This document shows, piece after piece, positions 1-8,244 of a stretch of DNA of 32,980 nt. How positions within the stretch are numbered: position 1 is the first letter of the stretch; each line of letters starts with the position of its first letter. The notes under the pieces were generated by a model that was not told the DNA's origin, did not search any database, and was given only the letters and a program-made list of their open reading frames with translations. Position numbers and translations under genes: made by a program. This DNA is from JBILVQ01 sp044370375 (lineage in GTDB: Bacteria; Bacteroidota; Bacteroidia; UBA4408), in NCBI GenBank assembly GCA_044370375.1, contig JBILVQ010000005.1, forward strand, positions 1-32,980, in the 5' to 3' direction.

Positions 1-2
1 TC

Positions 3-1079
3 TCGAATGAAGGTGCCAACTTCGTTTTTGGTTTGCTCGTTGACAGCAAAAAATTGGAAGGCATTTTCGGACCCGGCAGTAGTTTTATTTTTATTCTTAA
101 AATTCTTCCAACCATCATTTTTGTTTCCGTGCTCGTTAGCATTGCTTACCACATTGGCTTAATGCAAAGAGTGGTAGCCGTTGTGGCTAAAATTGTGCAC
201 CGATTGATGGGCGTAAGCGGCAGCGAGGCTATCTCCAATGTGGCCAGCGCCTTTGTGGGTCAGGTGGAAGCTCAAATTATGATTAAGCCTTATATCTCTA
301 CCATGACCATGTCGGAATTGCTTGCCTCCATGTCGGGCAGCATGGCCTGTATTGCCGGTGGTGTAATGGCGGTTTATATTTCCATGGGTGTGCCGGCTCC
401 TTATTTATTGGCTGCAAGTTTAATGGCCGCCCCCGGAGCATTGGTTATTTCTAAAATTGTTTTTCCTGAGACCGAACAATCACCCACCAAGGGAAAAGTA
501 AAACTTGAAATTAAAAAAGCACATGCCAATTTGATGGATGCTATTTCGCATGGAGCAGGAGATGGTTTAAAAGTTTCCTTGAATGTATTGGCCATGCTGA
601 TTGGTTTTATAGCGCTAATTGCCATGGTAGATGCCATTTTGGGCTTTGCCGGCAGAGGCCTAGCACAAACAGGTCTTTCATTGAATGCCATTGGTATTGA
701 TGTGGCACAGCTTTCATTGAAATCTATTTTAGGCGCCTTCTTTTCATTGTTTGCTTTTGTGATGGGTGTTCCTTGGGCAGAAAGCAATGCAGTAGGAGGT
801 TTGTTAGGTACCAAAATGGTTATCAACGAATTTGTAGCCTACTCTGATTTGTCGGCCATGATGAAGAGTGGTGTGCTCAGTGCAAAAGCAATTACCATTG
901 TTAGTTTTGCTTTGTGTGGATTTGCAAATTTTTCTTCCATTGCCATTCAGGTAGGAGGAATAGGGGAGCTGGCTCCCGACCGCAGGACCGATCTTGCGCG
1001 ACTAGGAATTAAAGCGTTGATTTGTGGTACCATGGCCTCTTATATGTCGGCTTCCATGGCCGGCATTCTGATTGGTTAA
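3..1079 (+). CDS. Concentrative nucleoside transporter (NupC/CNT family), C-terminal part
   Basis: This is a sodium- or proton-coupled nucleoside importer of the inner membrane. The reading frame is open from the first bases of the window (SNEGANFVFG), so the start lies upstream and only the C-terminal part, about 359 residues, is visible. Diagnostic CNT features are the EGANFVFG segment at the left edge, several hydrophobic spans, and the VPWAESNAVGGLLGTK-x4-NEFVAY block followed by FALCGFANFSSIAIQ, which in this family lines the nucleoside and cation sites. An internal TTG at 33 is an artificial start. The large secreted protein begins 31 bases after the stop in the same direction, so read-through is possible, but no functional link is evident. 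Substrate specificity cannot be read from this fragment. Confidence 0.9.
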   Translation, partial: SNEGANFVFGLLVDSKKLEGIFGPGSSFIFILKILPTIIFVSVLVSIAYHIGLMQRVVAVVAKIVHRLMGVSGSEAISNVASAFVGQVEAQIMIKPYISTMTMSELLASMSGSMACIAGGVMAVYISMGVPAPYLLAASLMAAPGALVISKIVFPETEQSPTKGKVKLEIKKAHANLMDAISHGAGDGLKVSLNVLAMLIGFIALIAMVDAILGFAGRGLAQTGLSLNAIGIDVAQLSLKSILGAFFSLFAFVMGVPWAESNAVGGLLGTKMVINEFVAYSDLSAMMKSGVLSAKAITIVSFALCGFANFSSIAIQVGGIGELAPDRRTDLARLGIKALICGTMASYMSASMAGILIG

Positions 1080-1110
1080 GGGCACAAATCTTTTTTGAAT
1101 ATTTAATCTA

Positions 1111-4100
1111 ATGTTTATGATGAAGAAAAATTTAGTTTTTCTTTTCCTGTTGTTGCTAAGCCCTGGCCTTAAAGCTCAATTGATTCAGGATTTTGAGCCG
1201 GTAAATGGCAATACCAATATTGTACAGGTGCTGCGGGGTTCGTGTTGGCGCGTTACCGGATTTCAATCCAACAATGGCGGTGTTTTGCCCATCACAGGAA
1301 GCAGTTCAATGGTTTCGGGCAATGGGGCCAATGCTACGTCCTCTAACGGACTGCAAACACCTTACCTTAATTTTACCGGAAACGATTCGCTCGCTTTTGT
1401 TTACAAATGGTATGGCAACAACATTACCAACCTTCGTTGGGTTAGGGTTATGTTGGTTGATTTTAATGGTAACAGCCTTTTGCAGGATAGCATTCCTGTT
1501 GATGTGAATACCCAAAACGTAATTCAATACAGCCATGTCTTTACCGGAATTACCGGCCATTTCAGAATATTTTTGAACTTCCGCGGAAATGGAGGTCAGG
1601 GTCGTTTCGGCATCGATGACTTCTTTTCTACTGCTCCTTTTCTTTATCCCACAGGTTGTCTAAATGCTGATTTTGATACAAGAAGAGATAATCAAGATGT
1701 GGATGATGATAACGATGGAATCCAGGATTTCGTTGAAGCATGCGGTATCGGGGCAACGGCATTTTCCTGCTTAACGGCCAATCCTTCGGCTGATTCCGAC
1801 AATGATGGTGTCACTAATTTTTATGATGCGCAGTTTTGCACCCTCAATGCCAATGGTGTTTGTTCCCAATTGGATTTTGATGGTGATGGTATTCCTAATT
1901 TTCAGGATTTGGATTCCGATGGCGATGGAATTTTAGATGCCATTGAAGCCAATGGTGGTAATACCCCCAATAATTATCAGAACGGAATTATTACCGGAAA
2001 TTTGGGTACCAATGGTATGCCCAACCAGGCTGAAACTACGAGCAATTCCGGTATAAGCATTTTCCCTTTGTCTGACACAGATGCTGATGGCTTTCCTGAT
2101 TGGCTCGACACGGATTCCGACAATGACGGTATTCCGGATAATATAGAAGCGCAGGGAACTTTTTCCTGGATTGCACCCTCCGGTTTGGATAGCGACCGAG
2201 ATGGAATTGATGATGCCTACGATGGTTTGCCGGGATTCGAAGGACTAGGTTTAACCCCTATCAATACGGATGGAACCGATTTGCCGGATTATCTTGATAC
2301 GGATGCAGATAATGATGGCGTTGCTGATGCGCAGGAAGCTCACGATTTAAATGCCAATGCTTTGGCAGATGTTGGTGAGTTACCCTTTGCACCGCTTTCT
2401 TTAAATTCAGATGCTGATGGATTTGATGATGCATGGGATTTAGTACCCGGCTTTAGCATCAATCACAACTTAACACCTCTTTCTTTCCCTGATGCAGGTC
2501 TTGGCACCAATGAAAGAGATTATCGTGAACCCAATGTTTTCGTCCCCGAAATTTGTAATAACGGATTGGATGATGATGGTGATGGTGATGCCGATTGTGC
2601 TGATGCCGATTGTCCGAAACCGGTCATCGTTCAAATCACGGCCAATCCTTCAACAGCCTGTGGTGCGCTTAGCGATGGAAGCATCGATATCAATGCCAAT
2701 GGCGCGGCAGAATATTCCATTGATAATGGTCTTTCTTTTTCCCCTCAAGCACTCTTTTCAAACCTTCCTGCAGGTACTTACCAAGTGGTGGTAAGAAACA
2801 GCAATGGTTGTACAATTGCCTTCACCGGTAATCCCATTGTTTTTGCACCGGTTGATTGTCCGCCCATTGCCAACACCGACCATTTTATTACCAACGAAGA
2901 TGTAAACATTAGCGCAGCTGATTTGGCCAACAACGATGATGCTACCGATGGCCCACAAACACTCTATACTACTACACCTATCCAGGCACCGGCTTTGGGT
3001 ACCCTAACGCTATTCACCAACGGTTCTTTTAATTATGTTCCCAATGCCGATGTTTTTGGCACGGATAGTTTTGTTTACGAATTGTGTGATGGCAACGGAA
3101 ATTGCGATACCGCGTTGGTTTTCATTACCATCAATTCCATCAACGATTTGCCGGTAATTATCAATGAGAGTCTTAGCAACATACAAAACAATGTCCTAAT
3201 TGCAAATTTGTTAGGGAATGATTCAGATGTTGAAGGACCTTTAAGCCTCAACCTTTCCGGTTTAATTAATCCTGCGAACGGGTCTGTTGTTGTTCAAGCA
3301 AGCGGTGATTTTGCCTACACACCCAACCTGAATTTTATAGGTAACGATTTCTTTGTAGTTCCCGTTTGCGATAACGATGGTGTTTGTATCAATGATACGG
3401 TCTTTATTGAAGTATCGCCATTAAGCAATCTTCCAATTGTAAACAACGAAACCCTTACCGTGTTAGAGGATCAAACCCTCAATGCCAATTTGTTGCTGAA
3501 TGATTCCGACCCCGATGGTCTTCCTTTAAGCGTTCAGATTCCTATCCTGCAAACACCCGCCAATGGCTCTTTCATCATTCAGCCCAACGGTGATTTAACC
3601 TACCTTCCGAATCTTAATTTTTTTGGAACCGATCAAATAATTGTTTCCGTTTGTGATGCAGATTTGAATTGTATCAACGATACGGTTTTTATTACTGTTA
3701 CCCCGGTGGATGATTTACCATTGGTGAGCAATGAAAATATTTCTACCAACGAAGATGTTGCCGTGAATGGTGCTGTGTTGACCAATGATTCTGATGTGGA
3801 AGGTCCGGTTAGTGTGCAATTGCCCTTGCTCACCAGTCCTGCCAATGGCGCTGTCACCATGCAGAGCGATGGAACTTTTACCTACACACCCAACAACAAT
3901 TTTTCAGGCAACGATTTTTTTGTTGTTTCGGTTTGCGATGCCACCGGCAATTGCATCAACGATACCGTTTTTATTTCCGTTAATCCTATCAACGATGCTC
4001 CGCTGGTGAACAATGAACAATTATCCACCAACGAAGATGTTGTTTTAAATGCCAATATTCTTAGCAATGATAGTGATGTGGATGGAACCCTGTCGGTGAA

Positions 4101-7100
4101 TATTGTTCTTCTACAAAATCCTGCAAACGGAGTAGCGGTGGTAGATGCTTCCGGTAACTTAACCTATACACCGAACCCTGATTTTAACGGCAACGATCAG
4201 TTGATTGCGGCTGTTTGTGATAACGATGGCCTTTGTGTAAATGATACTGTTTTTATAACGGTAAATCCGGTTGATGACTTACCGCTTGTAAACAATGAGA
4301 ACCTCGTTACCAATGAGAATGTGGCCGCCAATGGTGATATTTTAGCCAATGATTCAGACCTTGACGGACCGGTGATTATTCAGTTGCCGGCCCTTGTAAG
4401 TCCTTTGAATGGTAGTGCCATTATCCAAACCGACGGAACTTTTGTTTATACACCCAATGCCGGGTTCAATGGCAATGATTTATTGGTGGTGTTGGTTTGT
4501 GATGGACAAGGGAATTGTGTAAATGATACTGTTTTCATCACGGTAAATCCTGTCAATGATCTCCCGCTGGTGTTCAATGAGCAATTAACAACGCTTGAAG
4601 ATGTTCCGCTTAATGCGAATATTTTGTTGAACGATAGCGACCCCGATGGAAGTGTTTCGGCCAATCCGGTCTTGGTTCAAAATCCGGCCAACGGAACGGC
4701 TACGGTTGATGCAGCCGGCAATTTGGTTTATACACCCAATTTAAATTTCAATGGCACCGACCAATTGATTATTGCCGTTTGTGATAATGATGGTGCTTGT
4801 ATCAACGACACAGTAAGCATTACCGTTGTTCCTGTCAACGATACTCCCGATATCAATAACGATACCTTTAATGTGTTGGAGGATACTCCTTTTTCGGGGA
4901 ATTTTTTGGGCAACGACAGTGACCCGGAAGGACCCTTAACGGTTAACACTGTTTTGCTGTTGGATCCCGCTAACGGTAGTTTGGTGGTGCAGCCCAATGG
5001 TGATTTAATTTATACCCCCAATCCAAATTTTGCCGGCATCGACACGGCCATTGTAATCATTTGTGATGCTGATGCAATCTGCGAAAACGACACCTTGTTC
5101 TTTAACGTTGGCACAGTGAACGATACCTTGGTGGTGTTAGGAGAAAATTTTGGTACCAATGAAGATGAAACATTGCTGGGAAATATTCTTGGCAATGATT
5201 TCGATCCGGATGGTTCTGCCTTAGCAGCCGATACCTTTTTAATACAGAATCCAAGCAATGGTACTTTTGTGGTTCAGCCGAATGGTGATTTTGTTTACAC
5301 CCCCAATTTAAATTTCTTTGGCGTTGATACAGCCATTGTGCTTGTTTGCGACAATGGAATTCCGCTGCCGCCAACTTGTTTGCCAGATACTATCATCATT
5401 AATGTTTTTGCGCAAAATGATCCTCCAATTATTTTGAACGATACGCTTACCATGTTGGAGGATAATATCGGCCTTGGAAATATGGTGAGCAATGATGTTG
5501 ATCCCGATTCAACCCTTCTGAATGCCGGTGTTATTCTTACACCGCCACAGTTTGGTAGTTTTACCATCAATCCGAATGGTGATTATACGTATACTCCATT
5601 GCCTAATTTCTACGGAAATGATTTTGTGGTGGTGCAAATTTGCGACAATGGTTTTCCGGTTCCTCCATCCTGTGTAAAGGATACACTGTTTATTTTGGTA
5701 TTGCCGGTTAATGATGCTCCAGTAATTGTGAATGATACGGTTACTGTTATGTCGGGGTTTACTGTTTCAGGTGATATAACGAATGCTTCGGATGTTGATG
5801 TAGTGGAAGGTACCGGATTAACGGTGGATACAAGCACCGTCTCAGGTCCGCAGCATGGTACCCTTGTTCTTCTGCCTGATGGAACGTTTATCTATACTTC
5901 AACAGCTCCTTTTGTAGGCGTTGATACAGTAATTGTTTCGGTTTGTGATAACGGAATTCCTTTGCCCGGAGCCTGTGTGAACGATACCTTGTTCATCCTT
6001 GTTACTCCACAGCCTGATTCAGCGAATGCCGGCATCGATCAGTTTTTGTGCGATTCGGTTACAACGCTTCAAGGGAATCTTCCCAATTTCGGTTCCGGAA
6101 TCTGGACACAAATTACCGGTTCGGGTAGCATAGCCGATTCTTCCTTGTTTAACACCGCTGTTAGTGGATTAGCGGTTGGTTCCAACACCTTTGTTTGGAC
6201 CAACACTTTTGGAACCATTGTAACCACCGATACGGTAACCATTGTGGTGAGTCAGTTTCCTTCGCCTGCCTTTGCCGGTTACGATACCGAGCTATGTGGT
6301 TTTAACACCACACTTGCTGCAACACCGCCCGTTCTTGGAACAGGGGTTTGGACCGTGTTGAGTGGCGGTGCCAACATTGCAGACGTTAATAACCCGGCCT
6401 CTGCTGTATCGGGCTTGGCGCTTGGTTCGAATCAGTTGATTTGGACAGTGTCCTATAATACTTGTCCTAACACAATAGATACAATTCAGATTACTACTGC
6501 TCTTGCTCCAAGTTTAGCCATTGCAGGCCCTGACCTTAGTATTTGTGGTTCAGGCATTGCCTTGGCAGCGAATGCTCCGGTGGTAGGAAGCGGGTATTGG
6601 GAAGTAGCCAGCGGTTATGTAGAATTTACAGATATGAACAGCCCCAACTCTATCATCAACAATGTAATGCCCGGAATCAATGTGCTTACTTGGACCATTT
6701 TTAACGGAGCATGTCCTGCACAGCGCGATACCCTGGTCATCAATGCCGGTGACCCCTTTATTGGCATCAGTGCAGGAAGCGATACTTTGGTTTGCGGTAG
6801 TGATGCCCCATTGAATGGAATGATTCCTTCATTCACCAGCGGAACCTGGACCTTGTTAAGCGGCTTAGGAACCATTGACGACCCGAAGAGTGCCAAAACA
6901 AGTGTAAGTCTTTTGGCCGATGGTTGGAATGTTTTCTTGCTCACTGTTTTGAACGGTGGTTGTCCGAATGCGGTAGATACTTTGATCATCACCGGCAATG
7001 GTTGCGACAGTACTCTTTTTGTGCCGGAAGGTTTTTCACCCAACAATGACGGGGTGAATGATTTTTGGATCATCAGTGGTGCCAAGGATACAAGGGTGGA

Positions 7101-7272
7101 AGTGGAAGTCTATAACCGATGGGGTAACAAGGTGTTTACATCCAACGACTATCAAAACGATTGGGATGGCACATCATCCGGAACAGGATTGGTGGAATCA
7201 ACCTATTATTACATCATTCGTGTAGAAGGGGAGAGCAAGGCAAGAACAGGTTATTTAACGGTTTGGAAATAG
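1111..7272 (+). CDS. Giant T9SS-secreted adhesin-like protein with tandem cadherin-like repeats and CHU_C sorting domain
   Basis: This 2053-residue exported protein is probably a cell-surface adhesin or gliding-related cargo. It starts with a signal peptide (MMKKNLVF...GLKAQ; the ATG at 1111 or 1120 are both possible). Residues about 24-185 form a beta-rich N-terminal domain. Residues about 189-503 are thrombospondin type 3-like calcium motifs (DxDxDGxxD), ending in a CNNGLDDDGDGDADC motif. A SprB-like segment with AGTYxVVV follows. Residues 588-1639 are 11 tandem repeats of 94-100 residues with LxNDSDxDG, ANGxxxxxxxGxxxYTPN and VCDxxGxCxNDT. Residues 1640-1967 are four repeats of about 80 residues starting AGxDxxxCG. 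Residues about 1970-2053 match the gliding-motility-associated C-terminal domain: FSPNNDGVNDFW, VYNRWGNKVF, YYYIIRVEG. The PorP/SprF gene follows after 7 bases, as expected for a type B T9SS cargo. The ligand is unknown. Confidence 0.92.
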   Translation: MFMMKKNLVFLFLLLLSPGLKAQLIQDFEPVNGNTNIVQVLRGSCWRVTGFQSNNGGVLPITGSSSMVSGNGANATSSNGLQTPYLNFTGNDSLAFVYKWYGNNITNLRWVRVMLVDFNGNSLLQDSIPVDVNTQNVIQYSHVFTGITGHFRIFLNFRGNGGQGRFGIDDFFSTAPFLYPTGCLNADFDTRRDNQDVDDDNDGIQDFVEACGIGATAFSCLTANPSADSDNDGVTNFYDAQFCTLNANGVCSQLDFDGDGIPNFQDLDSDGDGILDAIEANGGNTPNNYQNGIITGNLGTNGMPNQAETTSNSGISIFPLSDTDADGFPDWLDTDSDNDGIPDNIEAQGTFSWIAPSGLDSDRDGIDDAYDGLPGFEGLGLTPINTDGTDLPDYLDTDADNDGVADAQEAHDLNANALADVGELPFAPLSLNSDADGFDDAWDLVPGFSINHNLTPLSFPDAGLGTNERDYREPNVFVPEICNNGLDDDGDGDADCADADCPKPVIVQITANPSTACGALSDGSIDINANGAAEYSIDNGLSFSPQALFSNLPAGTYQVVVRNSNGCTIAFTGNPIVFAPVDCPPIANTDHFITNEDVNISAADLANNDDATDGPQTLYTTTPIQAPALGTLTLFTNGSFNYVPNADVFGTDSFVYELCDGNGNCDTALVFITINSINDLPVIINESLSNIQNNVLIANLLGNDSDVEGPLSLNLSGLINPANGSVVVQASGDFAYTPNLNFIGNDFFVVPVCDNDGVCINDTVFIEVSPLSNLPIVNNETLTVLEDQTLNANLLLNDSDPDGLPLSVQIPILQTPANGSFIIQPNGDLTYLPNLNFFGTDQIIVSVCDADLNCINDTVFITVTPVDDLPLVSNENISTNEDVAVNGAVLTNDSDVEGPVSVQLPLLTSPANGAVTMQSDGTFTYTPNNNFSGNDFFVVSVCDATGNCINDTVFISVNPINDAPLVNNEQLSTNEDVVLNANILSNDSDVDGTLSVNIVLLQNPANGVAVVDASGNLTYTPNPDFNGNDQLIAAVCDNDGLCVNDTVFITVNPVDDLPLVNNENLVTNENVAANGDILANDSDLDGPVIIQLPALVSPLNGSAIIQTDGTFVYTPNAGFNGNDLLVVLVCDGQGNCVNDTVFITVNPVNDLPLVFNEQLTTLEDVPLNANILLNDSDPDGSVSANPVLVQNPANGTATVDAAGNLVYTPNLNFNGTDQLIIAVCDNDGACINDTVSITVVPVNDTPDINNDTFNVLEDTPFSGNFLGNDSDPEGPLTVNTVLLLDPANGSLVVQPNGDLIYTPNPNFAGIDTAIVIICDADAICENDTLFFNVGTVNDTLVVLGENFGTNEDETLLGNILGNDFDPDGSALAADTFLIQNPSNGTFVVQPNGDFVYTPNLNFFGVDTAIVLVCDNGIPLPPTCLPDTIIINVFAQNDPPIILNDTLTMLEDNIGLGNMVSNDVDPDSTLLNAGVILTPPQFGSFTINPNGDYTYTPLPNFYGNDFVVVQICDNGFPVPPSCVKDTLFILVLPVNDAPVIVNDTVTVMSGFTVSGDITNASDVDVVEGTGLTVDTSTVSGPQHGTLVLLPDGTFIYTSTAPFVGVDTVIVSVCDNGIPLPGACVNDTLFILVTPQPDSANAGIDQFLCDSVTTLQGNLPNFGSGIWTQITGSGSIADSSLFNTAVSGLAVGSNTFVWTNTFGTIVTTDTVTIVVSQFPSPAFAGYDTELCGFNTTLAATPPVLGTGVWTVLSGGANIADVNNPASAVSGLALGSNQLIWTVSYNTCPNTIDTIQITTALAPSLAIAGPDLSICGSGIALAANAPVVGSGYWEVASGYVEFTDMNSPNSIINNVMPGINVLTWTIFNGACPAQRDTLVINAGDPFIGISAGSDTLVCGSDAPLNGMIPSFTSGTWTLLSGLGTIDDPKSAKTSVSLLADGWNVFLLTVLNGGCPNAVDTLIITGNGCDSTLFVPEGFSPNNDGVNDFWIISGAKDTRVEVEVYNRWGNKVFTSNDYQNDWDGTSSGTGLVESTYYYIIRVEGESKARTGYLTVWK
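2872..6027 (+). repeat. Eleven tandem cadherin-like coding repeats
   Basis: Repeat units begin at 2872, 3160, 3442, 3727, 4009, 4291, 4573, 4855, 5137, 5434 and 5728, so unit lengths are 282-300 bases. The DNA copies are clearly diverged and the protein pattern is well kept: N(E/D)xL, NEDxxLxxNxLxNDSDxDG, PANGxxxVxxxGxxxYTPNxxFxGxD, VxVCD, NDTVFIxVxPVND. The first eight units carry a C-x5-C pair and the last three a C-x9-C pair. This is the tandem-95/cadherin-like type common in surface proteins. Expansion by unequal crossing over is inferred. Confidence 0.9.
6028..7011 (+). repeat. Four tandem AGxD/CG Ig-PKD-like coding repeats
   Basis: Units start at 6028, 6274, 6523 and 6772, each about 246-249 bases and opening with AGxDxxxC. 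They share the pattern P-x2-GxGxW-x6-G and end near DTxxI. Units 2-4 have a second cysteine in a CP motif (NTCPNTID, GACPAQRD, GGCPNAVD); unit 1 has lost it and so has an unpaired Cys. Such repeats are typical of the stalk next to the sorting domain in T9SS cargo. Confidence 0.8.
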
Positions 7273-7279
7273 TTGCAAC

Positions 7280-8242
7280 ATGAAAAATTTAATTCAAAAT
7301 AGAACAGGCATGAGAACAGGAATTATCCGATTGAGTTTTCTACTTTCGGTTTTACTTTTTCAAGGCAAGGCCAATGCGCAACAAGATCCGCATTACTCCA
7401 TGTTTATGTTTAATGCACTGGCTTTTAATCCTGCCGTTGCAGGTAGTCACGATGATATTTCATCCACTTTGTTGTTTCGCAAGCAATGGGTGAATTTTCC
7501 CGGTTCACCGCGCACCGCAACCTTTAACATGCATGCACCATTAAAGAATGATAAAGTAGGAGTGGGTGGAAGTTTTATCAGCGATCAAATTGGTTCATTC
7601 CGACAAAACTCGCTGAATCTGGCCTATGCTTATCATTTAAAACTAAATAAAATGCGCCTTGCCTTGGGTTTGCAGGCGGTTGGCTCCAATTTTTCTATCA
7701 ACCTTACCGATGTAAAAACATCTGCCAACGGAACACTTGATAATTCATTTGCACAGAACACCAGTGTATTTTCTGTCAATTTCGGAACCGGTGCTTATTT
7801 GTACAACAATGATTTTTGGTTCGGTGTTTCGGCTCCTCATTTGTTGAACAGCGGTATCGAAAAAAAGCAAACAGGCGACCCAACCCGAGCAAGACAAGCT
7901 ACCCATTTGTATGTAATGGGAGGATATGTAGCCACCATTAATTCTATGCTTGCTATTAAACCATCTTTTTTGGTGAAGCAAGTAAAAGGTGCTCCAGTGC
8001 AGGCCGATATCAATGCCATGGTGTATTTCTATAAATTGGTAGGGGTTGGTCTTTCTTATCGAACCCGCGATGCTGTGAGCATGATGGCTGAGGTAAACAT
8101 CAATAGGAATTTTAAAGCTGCTTATGCCTTTGATCAAACAACCTCAGGTTTGCAAAATAATCAATCAGGAAGCCATGAAATTATTGTGCAATACCATTTT
8201 GGTTTCAACAAGAAGAAATTAACATCACCAAGGCTGTATTAA
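7280..8242 (+). CDS. Type IX secretion membrane protein, PorP/SprF family
   Basis: This is an outer-membrane beta-barrel protein of the PorP/SprF family, known to act as partner or shuttle for T9SS cargo carrying the type B (CHU_C) sorting domain. It has a signal peptide; the ATG at 7280 and a second at 7310 (MRTGIIRLSFLLSVLLFQ...NAQ) are both plausible, and the second gives the more canonical signal. The mature N-terminus QDPHYSMFMFNALAFNPAVAG is the family hallmark. Alternating amphipathic strands and a C-terminal EIIVQYHFGF strand fit a barrel. Its length of 320 residues is normal for the family. The gene lies 7 bases after the giant cargo gene and 2 bases before the OmpA/PorE-like gene, so all three are almost certainly cotranscribed. 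By analogy with sprB-sprF it probably serves the upstream cargo specifically; that pairing is inference. Confidence 0.92.
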   Translation: MKNLIQNRTGMRTGIIRLSFLLSVLLFQGKANAQQDPHYSMFMFNALAFNPAVAGSHDDISSTLLFRKQWVNFPGSPRTATFNMHAPLKNDKVGVGGSFISDQIGSFRQNSLNLAYAYHLKLNKMRLALGLQAVGSNFSINLTDVKTSANGTLDNSFAQNTSVFSVNFGTGAYLYNNDFWFGVSAPHLLNSGIEKKQTGDPTRARQATHLYVMGGYVATINSMLAIKPSFLVKQVKGAPVQADINAMVYFYKLVGVGLSYRTRDAVSMMAEVNINRNFKAAYAFDQTTSGLQNNQSGSHEIIVQYHFGFNKKKLTSPRLY

Positions 8243-8244
8243 TT

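Noticed and set aside
3633..5837. A series of similar minus-strand frames of about 60-90 residues
   Set aside because: They repeat with the period of the cadherin-like units on the plus strand and are shadows of that coding repeat.
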